NCBI GenBank assembly: GCA_045538555.1
Contig: JAZSRP010000004.1
Span: 62,001 to 126,000 of the forward strand
Reading direction: 5' to 3'
Length of the DNA stretch: 64,000 bases
Source: Coliplasma sp045538555
GTDB lineage: Bacteria; Bacillota; Clostridia; Oscillospirales; CAG-382
Positions 47,783 through 55,797 of this stretch are shown here, one piece after another (position 1 is the stretch's first letter; every line of letters starts with the position of its first letter). The position numbers and the translations under genes were made by a program. The notes beneath the pieces were generated by a model. The model was given only the letters and a program-made list of their open reading frames with translations. It was not told the origin of the DNA and made no database searches.

Positions 47783-49809
47783 ACAGGCGCAAAAAAGTGA
47801 TAATTGTTTTTTGTGTTTTGTTTGCGGTGCTGTTGGCAGGGCAGCTTTTTGTACAAAACCGTTTTTCGATTTTCTCGTTCATCGGAGGATATGAAAAAAA
47901 GGAAATCCCCTTGTCCGCTCTGACGCTGTCAAAGGGAAAGGAATACGGAAGCTTTGTGGGTATGGGGTCGGATTCTACTCTGTCGGTGTATTTTGATGAG
48001 CCTGCAGAGGTTCGGTCACTGTACGTAAAGCACGGTGAGCCGGGATTGAATCAGCGTGAAAGATTTTTTGCCGCAGAGCTGATGTATGAGCTGGAAAAGG
48101 TTCCCGGAAAGCTCTATTCTGCCGGAAAGATCAACTGCTATAACGAGGATGATCTGCAATTCTTGCTCCGTGCGGGCGGGGCTGTGACCCGAATCCTGGT
48201 CAAGCTTGGTGACTGCTCGTCATATAATCTTTCAGCCGTTACCGTAAACGGTGGATTTGGGTTTAGGTTTTCCGCTTCAAAATTCTTTTTGTGGGCATCG
48301 CTGCTTCTGCTGGTGTTTGCTATCGTTTATTTTGAGCTGTACAAAAAGGTTTTTGACCCTCGGTCAAGAGCGCAAAAAAGGGTTTTTGTTCTGCTGGCTG
48401 TGATTTTGGTTTTGTTTTCCTTTCTTGTATGTGCTGTCAGCATCGAGCGAGACTGGACAGTGGAGTATCCGCTGGAGCGCTCTGTGGATGATTACGGATG
48501 TTATATACAGCTTTTTGACGCTTTCAAAAAGGGACAGTGCAATATTGATACGGATTTTGATCTGGAATTGCTTTCAGCCATGAAAAATCCCTATGATTAT
48601 CACGAGCGCAAGGAGGTCATGGGTGAGCCCTACGGACCTATCTGGGACAGAGCTTTTTATGATGGAAAGCTGTACTCTTATTTTGGGGCGGCACCGGTGG
48701 TATATCTGTATTTTCCGTTTTTCTTTTTAACCGGCCGTCTGCCATCCGATGCTCTTGCAGCGGCAATAATTGCAGCGGCAACATGCGTGATGATGCTGAT
48801 GCTTTTGTGGGAGCTGTGCCAAAAATACACCTCCCGCCTTCCGTTGTGGCTGATGCTTTTTGCCGGAACGGTGATTCCCTTTGGATCGTTGGTGTTTGTC
48901 ACTCAGACAAACGCGAATTTTTATCACATTGCGGTGATGTCCGGAATTTTTTCGGTATGCGGAATGCTTTGGGCTGTGTTCAGGGCCATAAGAACCTGTG
49001 ACGGCGTGGCGAGAAAGCTGTTTTTTGCGCTGGCGGGAATTTTTGTGGCGTCAGCCGTTGCATCAAGACCGTCTCATGCCTTGTATGTTGTTATTGCGCT
49101 TCCCGTTCTTTTTGAGGTGTTGAAAAAACACCCATTCGGAACAAGATCGCTGATTGCCGACGTTGCGTCGTTTTGTGTTCCCATGATGATGCTGGGCGGA
49201 TTGATAATGGCATACAACCATGCAAGGTTTGGATCTGTGTTTGATTTTGGAAACAATTATCAGCTGACGCTTACAGACACATCCACCTACAATGCATCCT
49301 TGTCAATGCTGATACCTGCGGTGCTTCATTATTATTTTCAATTTCCGTCTTTCAACGGAACCTTTCCGTATCTGCATCCCTATGTGAGCAATTTTGAGAT
49401 ATACGGATCATGGACCTATCTGTACAACTCTATCGGAACCGCATTTCTTCCTGCCACTTGGGGAAACGTGGCCCTTTTGTGCCGCTCACGGGGCGACCTG
49501 ACAAAGCGTCTGACGTTCATTTTTGCCATGGTGGCCGCATTTGCGGTTGCTTTTGTGGATATGTGCTTTGGAGGCGTTCATTTGCGGTATGCGGCGGACA
49601 TCATGTTTGTAATGATGATATTTGGCACGTTTTTGCTGCTTTTGTGGGTGGATTCCGTTGCCCGGGAGGGCAAAAAAACGGGATTTGCCTGTACCGCCGT
49701 ATTTGTTATTCTGCTGGCGACATTGATGGTGAGCATTCCTCTTGCTCTTGACAACGAGAGGGATATGATAATGAAATACCATGCGGACGTTTATCGCTGG
49801 TTGATGTAA
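47779..49809 (+). CDS. Large integral membrane protein, possible GT-C-type glycosyltransferase
   Basis: 676 residues. One N-terminal membrane segment, an extracytoplasmic beta-rich domain (about 30-165), then about ten to twelve membrane segments. YPLERSVDDYGCYIQLFDAF followed by GPIWDRAFYDGKLYSYFGAAP resembles the first-loop acidic motif and the YDGK-YYSYFG motif of GT-C-like membrane proteins often left as hypothetical. A polyprenyl-phosphate-sugar-dependent glycosyltransferase role is plausible, not proven. Coupled to ogg by an ATGA overlap and followed by a terminator. Confidence 0.75.
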   Translation: MNRRKKVIIVFCVLFAVLLAGQLFVQNRFSIFSFIGGYEKKEIPLSALTLSKGKEYGSFVGMGSDSTLSVYFDEPAEVRSLYVKHGEPGLNQRERFFAAELMYELEKVPGKLYSAGKINCYNEDDLQFLLRAGGAVTRILVKLGDCSSYNLSAVTVNGGFGFRFSASKFFLWASLLLLVFAIVYFELYKKVFDPRSRAQKRVFVLLAVILVLFSFLVCAVSIERDWTVEYPLERSVDDYGCYIQLFDAFKKGQCNIDTDFDLELLSAMKNPYDYHERKEVMGEPYGPIWDRAFYDGKLYSYFGAAPVVYLYFPFFFLTGRLPSDALAAAIIAAATCVMMLMLLWELCQKYTSRLPLWLMLFAGTVIPFGSLVFVTQTNANFYHIAVMSGIFSVCGMLWAVFRAIRTCDGVARKLFFALAGIFVASAVASRPSHALYVVIALPVLFEVLKKHPFGTRSLIADVASFCVPMMMLGGLIMAYNHARFGSVFDFGNNYQLTLTDTSTYNASLSMLIPAVLHYYFQFPSFNGTFPYLHPYVSNFEIYGSWTYLYNSIGTAFLPATWGNVALLCRSRGDLTKRLTFIFAMVAAFAVAFVDMCFGGVHLRYAADIMFVMMIFGTFLLLLWVDSVAREGKKTGFACTAVFVILLATLMVSIPLALDNERDMIMKYHADVYRWLM

Positions 49810-49850
49810 AAAAAAGGACAGAGAACAATTCATTCTCTGTCCGTTTTTTT
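49808..49850. terminator. Bidirectional terminator after the GT-C-like gene
   Basis: GGACAGAGAA / TTCTCTGTCC with seven-base loop, A-run before and T-run after. It also serves the minus-strand microprotein. Confidence 0.92.
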
Positions 49851-49898
49851 CTGTTGTCAGTTGTTTTTTTATCTTTTGTTTTTCATATCAATGCCGGC

Positions 49899-49988
49899 TC
49901 AGCCGCCGCAGCAGACGAGAACGATGGCAATAAGAATGATGATCCAGCAGCAGTTGTTACCGCCGAAGAAAGAATCAAAGCAGCTCAC
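49899..49988 (-). CDS. 29-residue Cys-rich hydrophobic microprotein
   Basis: GTG at 49986-49988, seven bases after a strong GGGAGG site, opens a 29-codon frame. Order: a short polar start (SCFDSFFGG), NNCCW, a 10-residue aliphatic stretch (IIILIAIVLV) and CCGG at the end. Similar tiny proteins, with a Gly/Asn/Cys head and one short membrane helix, occur in many clostridia but are rarely annotated. Probably membrane-inserted. Function unknown. It lies between the terminator and proA, with no other explanation for this ~240-base gap. Confidence 0.7.
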   Translation of the reverse strand: MSCFDSFFGGNNCCWIIILIAIVLVCCGG

Positions 49989-50047
49989 AAAAACGCCTCC
50001 CTTCACTTTTTATGATATGTAATACCACAAAAAATGACAATGGATAT

Positions 50048-51286
50048 TCAGCGTCTTATGTTGCCGTTTCCGTTCACCAGATATTTGACGGTGGTGAGTG
50101 CTTCCAGCCCCATGGGACCTCTTGCGTGGAGCTTTTGGGTAGAGATACCGATCTCTGCACCCAGTCCAAACTCGTTTCCGTCAGTGAAGCGTGTGCTGGC
50201 GTTGACATAGACAGCAGCTGCATCCACCCGTGAACAGAAAAACTCTGCGTTGCCTGCGACTCGTGTGACGATTGCCTCGCTGTGCTTGGTTCCAAAGGTG
50301 TTGATATGCTCCACTGCTTCCTTTGTTGAGTCAACTATCTTTACAGAGAGGATGAGGTCGTTGTATTCGGTGAGCCAATCCTCCGGGGAGGCAGGCATGA
50401 TATCGGAGAGAATCTCTCTTGTTTTTTCGCATCCGCGCAACTCAACGTCATTGAGTCGGTCTTTTACGAGAGGGAGGATGTGCGCTGCAATGTTTTTGTG
50501 CACAAGCAGCTTTTCGCAGGCGTTGCATACGGAGGGGCGCTGGCGCTTGGCATTGTCTATGATATCAAGGGCCATCTGCACGTCTGCGCTTTCGTCAAAA
50601 AACACGTGGCAGTTTCCTGCACCGGTTTCAATAACGGGTACCGTAGCGTTTTCCACAACGGAGCGAATGAGGGATTTTCCGCCTCTGGGGATCAGCAGAT
50701 CCACGTATCCCTTGAGTTTCATCAGCTGTGTGGCGGTTTCACGGGAGGTATCGCGGATGATCTGAATGCAATCCTTGGGAATGCCTGCGGATTCCAGAGC
50801 GTTTCTCAAAACCTCTGCAATGGCAATATTTGAGTTGATCGCCTCTTTTCCGCCGCGCAAAACCACGGCGTTGCCCGATTTTATGGCAAGTGAGGCGGCG
50901 TCTGCGGTGACGTTTGGTCGCGCCTCAAAGATCATTGCCACCAGTCCAAACGGAACCTTGGTTTTGTTGATAACAAGCCCGTCATCACGTGTAAAGGTGT
51001 TGCAGAGCCCCAAAGGGTCGGGCAGGTCAATGACCTCTCTGACGCCCGAAGCGATGGAATATATCCTTTCCTTGGTGAGACGGAGCCGGTCCTGCATAGA
51101 AAGTGACATTCCGTTTTTTTGAGCCGCCTCCAGGTCAAGCGCATTTTGTTTTAAAATGAAATCACATTCCCGCTCCAAAAGCTCAGCCATATTTTTCAAA
51201 GCTTGATTTCTTTTTTCTGCGGACGTCTCCGCAAGGATGCCCATGCTGTTTCTTGCCAGAGTACAAAGCGTAATCAAAGAGTCCAT
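50048..51286 (-). CDS. proA: Gamma-glutamyl phosphate reductase
   Basis: 412 residues from ATG 51286 after AGAAGGAG. Aldehyde-dehydrogenase fold with FGLVAMIFEARPNVT, NAVVLRGGKEAINSN, the catalytic Cys in PSVCNACEK and VNASTRFTDGNEFGLGAEIGI, which carries the family signature. It reduces glutamyl-5-phosphate for proline synthesis. It starts four bases after proB. Confidence 0.97.
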   Translation of the reverse strand: MDSLITLCTLARNSMGILAETSAEKRNQALKNMAELLERECDFILKQNALDLEAAQKNGMSLSMQDRLRLTKERIYSIASGVREVIDLPDPLGLCNTFTRDDGLVINKTKVPFGLVAMIFEARPNVTADAASLAIKSGNAVVLRGGKEAINSNIAIAEVLRNALESAGIPKDCIQIIRDTSRETATQLMKLKGYVDLLIPRGGKSLIRSVVENATVPVIETGAGNCHVFFDESADVQMALDIIDNAKRQRPSVCNACEKLLVHKNIAAHILPLVKDRLNDVELRGCEKTREILSDIMPASPEDWLTEYNDLILSVKIVDSTKEAVEHINTFGTKHSEAIVTRVAGNAEFFCSRVDAAAVYVNASTRFTDGNEFGLGAEIGISTQKLHARGPMGLEALTTVKYLVNGNGNIRR

Positions 51287-51290
51287 GCCG

Positions 51291-52088
51291 TCACTCCTTC
51301 TCTGCGGGAGCAAAATAAGTTCCCACAAACTCACCGTCAAAAATATCATAGAGAATCTCGGGGTCGGCGCCGTTGCAGATGATCATGGGAATCCCTTTTT
51401 TTGAAACCTCTTTTGCAGAATCAAGCTTTGCAATCATTCCGCCGGTTCCCCTTGCGGTTCCTGCACCGTTGGCGTAGCCGTAGATAACGTCGTCAATAAT
51501 GTCAACACGCTCAATAAACCTTGCGTCCTTGTTTTTGCGGGGGTCGGAATCATACAGTCCGTTGATGTCGGACATGTTTATCAGCAGGTCTGCCCGTGTC
51601 AGAATTGCCACAGCGGCGGCAAGGGTGTCGTTACTGCCGATCTTGATCTGCTCGTTGGAAAGGGTGTCGTTTTCGTTGACGATGGGAATAATGCGCTGGT
51701 TCAAAAGAAGCTCCAGCGTGGTGCTGGCATGCCGCTTCATCTCCGACTCGTCAATAACGTTTCGGGTGAGAAGTACCTGAGCGATGGTTATGCCAAAATT
51801 TGCAAATCTCTGTGAATACATGTCGATCAGGTCGCACTGTCCCACTGCGGCGGCGGCCTGCTTTTGCTCGGTTGTGAGGGCGGCACGGTCAAACCCGATT
51901 TTTGCCAGTCCGCAGCTGACGGCACCGGAGGAAACCAAAATGATCTCTTTTCCGCTGTTGTGCAGATCCGCAAGACAGGTGGAGAGCCGCTCCAGTTTTC
52001 GGATATTGATAAATCCGGAGGGATGTGTCAGAGTGGAGGTGCCTACCTTTACCACTACGCGGTCAAATTTTTTTGTATCGATATTCAT
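51291..52088 (-). CDS. proB: Glutamate 5-kinase
   Basis: 265 residues from ATG 52088 after GGAG. Amino-acid-kinase fold: VVKVGTSTLTH, LVSSGAVSCGLAKIG, INENDTLS-type IVNENDTL, and GTGGMIAKLDSAKEV. Phosphorylates glutamate, the first step of proline synthesis. The C-terminal PUA domain of E. coli ProB is absent, as in other short forms. proBA operon; proC is elsewhere. Confidence 0.96.
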   Translation of the reverse strand: MNIDTKKFDRVVVKVGTSTLTHPSGFINIRKLERLSTCLADLHNSGKEIILVSSGAVSCGLAKIGFDRAALTTEQKQAAAAVGQCDLIDMYSQRFANFGITIAQVLLTRNVIDESEMKRHASTTLELLLNQRIIPIVNENDTLSNEQIKIGSNDTLAAAVAILTRADLLINMSDINGLYDSDPRKNKDARFIERVDIIDDVIYGYANGAGTARGTGGMIAKLDSAKEVSKKGIPMIICNGADPEILYDIFDGEFVGTYFAPAEKE

Positions 52089-52127
52089 GTTTTTTTCTCC
52101 ATGGTGTTTACATATCATTATCAAATT

Positions 52128-52156
52128 ATTATAATATACAGGCAAAGAATAATCAA
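52128..52156 (-). promoter_or_regulatory. Promoter of proBA
   Basis: Minus strand TTGATT (52151-52156), 17 bases, TATAAT (52128-52133). No T-box leader fits in the 40 bases before proB. Confidence 0.7.
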
Positions 52157-52206
52157 GTATGTTTTTTGGGTTTTTTGCCCCCAAAAAGCAGGAAACGGTA
52201 AAGAAA

Positions 52207-52782
52207 ATGAAACAAAAACGGCTCATTCTTGCTTCTGCATCACCCCGCCGCAGAGATATTCTCACCACGGCAGGATATGATTTTGAGGTTTATCCCTCCA
52301 ATGCAACGGAATCGGTTTCGGACGGAACGGATCTGTACAAAACGGTAGTAAAAAACGCTCTGGCAAAGGCCAGAGATGTTTTTCAAAAAAAGGAATGCCC
52401 GGAGGACTGCGTAGTGCTGGGAGCGGACACTCTTGTGTGCGTTGACGGCATCGCCCTGGGAAAGCCCGGGGACAACCGTGAAGCAGCAGAGATGCTGAGG
52501 CGTCTGTCGGGCCGTGAGCACAGTGTGGTGACAGGGATTGCTCTGGTGGATTCCTGCGGAGAAAAAACGGATTTTTCCGAGACTTTTGTAAAATTCCGTA
52601 ATTTGACGGAGAAGGAGATACTTGACTACGTGGCCACGGGAGAGCCCATGGACAAGGCAGGGTCGTACGGATTGCAGGAGAGAGGATGTCTGCTTGTGGA
52701 GGGTATAAAAGGCGATTTTTTCAACGTGGTGGGACTGCCTGTGGTCAAGGTTTATGCACTGCTTGAAAAATTGGGAAAATAA
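52207..52782 (+). CDS. maf: Maf-family nucleotide pyrophosphatase
   Basis: 191 residues, the usual length. LILASASPRRRDIL at the start, VVLGADTLVCVDG, LSGREHSVVTGIAL and GSYGLQERG are the Maf motifs. It hydrolyses non-canonical or modified nucleoside triphosphates such as dTTP/UTP. ATG 52207 is chosen to match family length; an upstream ATG at 52159 is in frame, and neither has a good ribosome site. Confidence 0.93.
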   Translation: MKQKRLILASASPRRRDILTTAGYDFEVYPSNATESVSDGTDLYKTVVKNALAKARDVFQKKECPEDCVVLGADTLVCVDGIALGKPGDNREAAEMLRRLSGREHSVVTGIALVDSCGEKTDFSETFVKFRNLTEKEILDYVATGEPMDKAGSYGLQERGCLLVEGIKGDFFNVVGLPVVKVYALLEKLGK

Positions 52783-52816
52783 TTGGGATAATTTTGTGAC
52801 AAAATGCTCAAAACGG

Positions 52817-52845
52817 TTGACATTTTCGGACAGATTTTGTATAAT
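52817..52845 (+). promoter_or_regulatory. Promoter of the first dockerin-NAGPA gene
   Basis: TTGACA (52817-52822), 17 bases, TATAAT (52840-52845), 27 bases before the ATG. Confidence 0.88.
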
Positions 52846-52872
52846 ATCAAAAAAATGAAAAGGAGAAAAAAC

Positions 52873-55617
52873 ATGAAACTTTCAACCAGACTTTTTGCGC
52901 TTCTTCTGTCGGTTTTGATGGTTATTTCATCTGTTTCCATCATGGCATGGGCAGAAGAATACGAGTTCAAGTTTGAAAAGATCGATGGATTTGGGCTTGA
53001 GGGCGGAAACGTTCCCTACGAAAAATTCAATCTTACCAGCAAAGTAAACGGCAATACCGTTGCCGCAACTGCGCTGACCTTTGATCCTGCACAGGGATAT
53101 ATCCCAATGGCGTTCTCGGGATATTCGGGAACCTCTGCGGTTCTTTCCAAACAGTACCAGATAGCTACGGATAAGTACGGCTACGACGTGGTAGGTGTTA
53201 TCAACGGCTCCTTCTTTACCATGGACAACCCTGCTTATCAAAACGGCATTGAATACGGCAACTACGGTACGCTGAACTCATACGTTGTCAGCAACGGCAA
53301 GATAGCTACCGCTCATGCAGGCGATTCCGGAGAGATGGTCGTTTTTGGCTCCGACGGAAGCATGAAGGTTGTCAACAGCAAGCTGGACTACAAGCTCTAC
53401 ATCAAGGGCGAGGAGATGACCAACGGCATCTATTATATCAACAAGACCTCCGGCAGCAAGGTGGCTTCCCGTTGGAACGGCGGCTTTTACTACTACGATA
53501 CCTCCTGCGGCTCGGTTGCAGATACATATGAAATATGCCCCGGCTATGAGGTTTATTGCAAAAAACTGGACAACACCGATCTGGTGATCGGCGGCACTCT
53601 CAAAGGAGAGGTCATTGAGGTCAAATCCAATGCGTACGGCGGTTCTTTGGCTGACAACGCTATGGATATGTCCGACAAATTTATTTTGTTTGTAAAAACC
53701 GATTCTCCCAACGCAGCATACGTGTCCGGACTCCAGGCGGGCGACAGCATCAGCATCACCTGCAATGAGACCGTTGCCGGATCCAAGGAGATTATGGAAA
53801 ATGCCAACAGCGTTATCGCCAACGTTGGCTGGCTGGTAAAGGACGGCGTAGACCAGACTCAGATTCAGACCACTATCGGCTCTCACAACGTCACTCTGCA
53901 GGCACGTTGGACTGCATTTGGTACAAAGGATGACGGATCCTACGTGTTCTTCACCACCGAGGGTGCGTCCACCGGTGAGGGCGGATCAGTGACTCTCCAG
54001 GATGTGGCAAAAGCCATGATGGATATGGGCTGTACCAACGTTATCCGCATGGACGGCGGCGGATCCTCTGCAATGTATCTCTGTGATGCAGGCAGCGGAA
54101 CTCCCGGTTATGTTCAGAGCAGCACCAGAGCAGTGGGCGACTGTATCCTTGTTGTTGCCCGTGACGGCGTTCAGGATTCTGATCTTGATTCCGCTCTTGA
54201 CGTTGCAATCGCAGCTGCAGAGGAAGCACTGGCAGGCGGCGACAACGCTGTTCTTCAGGCAGCCCTTGATGAGGCAAAAGCTCTCAAGACATCCGGCACA
54301 GCAGTCAGCGGCGATGTTCGCAAAGCTATCATGAACATCAATGCAGCTATGTCCGGCAAGACAGAGCTTTCTGACCTTGTTGCGGCTGTTGCAGGTATTG
54401 ACTATAACGAATACAGCTCCTATGTACTGGACAATCTCCGCGCTGCATATTCAAAAGCAGTTTCTGTTCTCGGCTCCGACAGCGCAACTCTTGAAGACGT
54501 TGTTGCGGCAAAAACCGAGCTTGATCGTTGGTACAAGAGCAAGGGAAGCACCGAGATATGCCTCACTACCAACAAAAAATACACTTCCTCCAAGCTTACC
54601 AGAAATGATACCTTCAACGATGACCTGATCCGTCTCACCGACGGAACCAAGGGCTCGGTAGACGGCGGCACTGCCGCATATGCGGGCTGGGACATTAGAT
54701 ATACCGGCACCCAAAATGCTGAGGTTATCGTTGATCTTGAGCAAAATACAAAAGGTATCTCCAGATTTAAGGCATACCTTGCAACCTGCAATGACTGGGG
54801 TATCGGACTTCCTACCGGAATGGAGGCATATGTCTCCAACAACGGAAAGAATTTTTCCAAGGTTGGCGCAACCACAGAGCTTGTGACCACCAGTGCCGAA
54901 GATGGAGTATGGGTGACTCACGAGTTTGAGATCAAGCTGGATGAGACCGCTTCCGGCAGATACATCAAATTTGTTTTCAATGCATACAGTCACGTCTGGG
55001 TAGACGAGGTGGAGGCATACGCAACTTATGAGACGGTTACGGATGCTATCTACGTTACCGGCTTTAACAAGGGCGTAGGCAATGAGGATTGTATCGTATT
55101 TACCTCCGCAATGGGTGATCTTTTGGCTTCCGGCGCAAATCTCAACTGGACCCGCAACATAGTTGCAAAATGGGACGAGGAGCTGGGCGAGTACGTTATT
55201 ACAGAGACATGGCAGGGCGGCGGATCCACCGCTTCCAGAACGCTTGCAGAGGATGAGGTTATTTTGGCAGTTCACTATTATGCCGATCCCGATGCCCTCA
55301 ACAACAAAAACCTTGCCGCAAAAGCAAAGGTCGGTCAGATCCTCAAACTCAACGGTATCGATCCCAAGACAGGTTACTTTGGACCCGGAGCATATGCTTC
55401 CTATGAAGATGCTCCTCCCAAGTACGACAAGGGTGACGTAAACTGTGACGAAAAGATCAACGCTACTGACTATATCATGCTCAAGCGTGCTATTCTCGGC
55501 ACCTATGAGCTGAGCGAAGACGGTGAACAGGTGGCTGATATCAACGGTGACGAAAAGGTCAATGCCACCGACTATATCATGCTCAAGCGTGTGATTCTCG
55601 GCACCTACGAGCTGTGA
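52873..55617 (+). CDS. Secreted phosphodiester glycosidase (NAGPA) domain protein with dockerin, paralogue 1
   Basis: 914 residues from ATG 52873 after AGGAG. Order: signal peptide (1-27); NAGPA/phosphodiester glycosidase domain (about 50-420) with GVINGSFF and IRMDGGGSSAMY; an Ala-rich helical region; a discoidin (F5/8 C)-like domain (about 560-715, ending WVDEVEAY); the shared surface module (about 720-825, IYVTGFNKG, DCIVFTSAMG); and a type I dockerin at the end with two near-identical repeats DEKINATDYIMLKR and DEKVNATDYIMLKR, each ILGTYEL. NAGPA enzymes cleave sugar-1-phosphodiesters such as those in wall polymers; this fits an extracellular complex assembled through cohesins. Confidence 0.9.
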   Translation: MKLSTRLFALLLSVLMVISSVSIMAWAEEYEFKFEKIDGFGLEGGNVPYEKFNLTSKVNGNTVAATALTFDPAQGYIPMAFSGYSGTSAVLSKQYQIATDKYGYDVVGVINGSFFTMDNPAYQNGIEYGNYGTLNSYVVSNGKIATAHAGDSGEMVVFGSDGSMKVVNSKLDYKLYIKGEEMTNGIYYINKTSGSKVASRWNGGFYYYDTSCGSVADTYEICPGYEVYCKKLDNTDLVIGGTLKGEVIEVKSNAYGGSLADNAMDMSDKFILFVKTDSPNAAYVSGLQAGDSISITCNETVAGSKEIMENANSVIANVGWLVKDGVDQTQIQTTIGSHNVTLQARWTAFGTKDDGSYVFFTTEGASTGEGGSVTLQDVAKAMMDMGCTNVIRMDGGGSSAMYLCDAGSGTPGYVQSSTRAVGDCILVVARDGVQDSDLDSALDVAIAAAEEALAGGDNAVLQAALDEAKALKTSGTAVSGDVRKAIMNINAAMSGKTELSDLVAAVAGIDYNEYSSYVLDNLRAAYSKAVSVLGSDSATLEDVVAAKTELDRWYKSKGSTEICLTTNKKYTSSKLTRNDTFNDDLIRLTDGTKGSVDGGTAAYAGWDIRYTGTQNAEVIVDLEQNTKGISRFKAYLATCNDWGIGLPTGMEAYVSNNGKNFSKVGATTELVTTSAEDGVWVTHEFEIKLDETASGRYIKFVFNAYSHVWVDEVEAYATYETVTDAIYVTGFNKGVGNEDCIVFTSAMGDLLASGANLNWTRNIVAKWDEELGEYVITETWQGGGSTASRTLAEDEVILAVHYYADPDALNNKNLAAKAKVGQILKLNGIDPKTGYFGPGAYASYEDAPPKYDKGDVNCDEKINATDYIMLKRAILGTYELSEDGEQVADINGDEKVNATDYIMLKRVILGTYEL

Positions 55618-55651
55618 TAACCAAAAAGGATTTTTGATCAAACAGATCATC

Positions 55652-55690
55652 AACGGCGCTGTGTCTGCGGACACGGCGCCGTTTTTTGTG
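55652..55690 (+). terminator. Terminator of NAGPA paralogue 1
   Basis: AACGGCGC-TGTGTC / GACAC-GGCGCCGTT around TGCG, then T-run. Confidence 0.9.
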
Positions 55691-55710
55691 ATATATGCCG
55701 CAAAAACGAC

Positions 55711-55750
55711 AAAAAAGGAGCAACACGGATTTTCCGTATTGCTCCCTTTT
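55711..55750 (-). terminator. Terminator of NAGPA paralogue 2
   Basis: AAAAGGAGCAACACGGA / TCCGTATTGCTCCCTTTT around TTT, with one or two mismatches; T-run in the minus direction. Confidence 0.85.
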
Positions 55751-55797
55751 GTTATTGAAAAATACTTTTTGTCCGATCATATCGGACCGGTTGCGGC

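Noticed and set aside
52089..52127. Proline-responsive T-box leader before proBA
   Set aside because: The leader between promoter and proB is only about 40 bases, too short for a T-box, and lacks its conserved motif.
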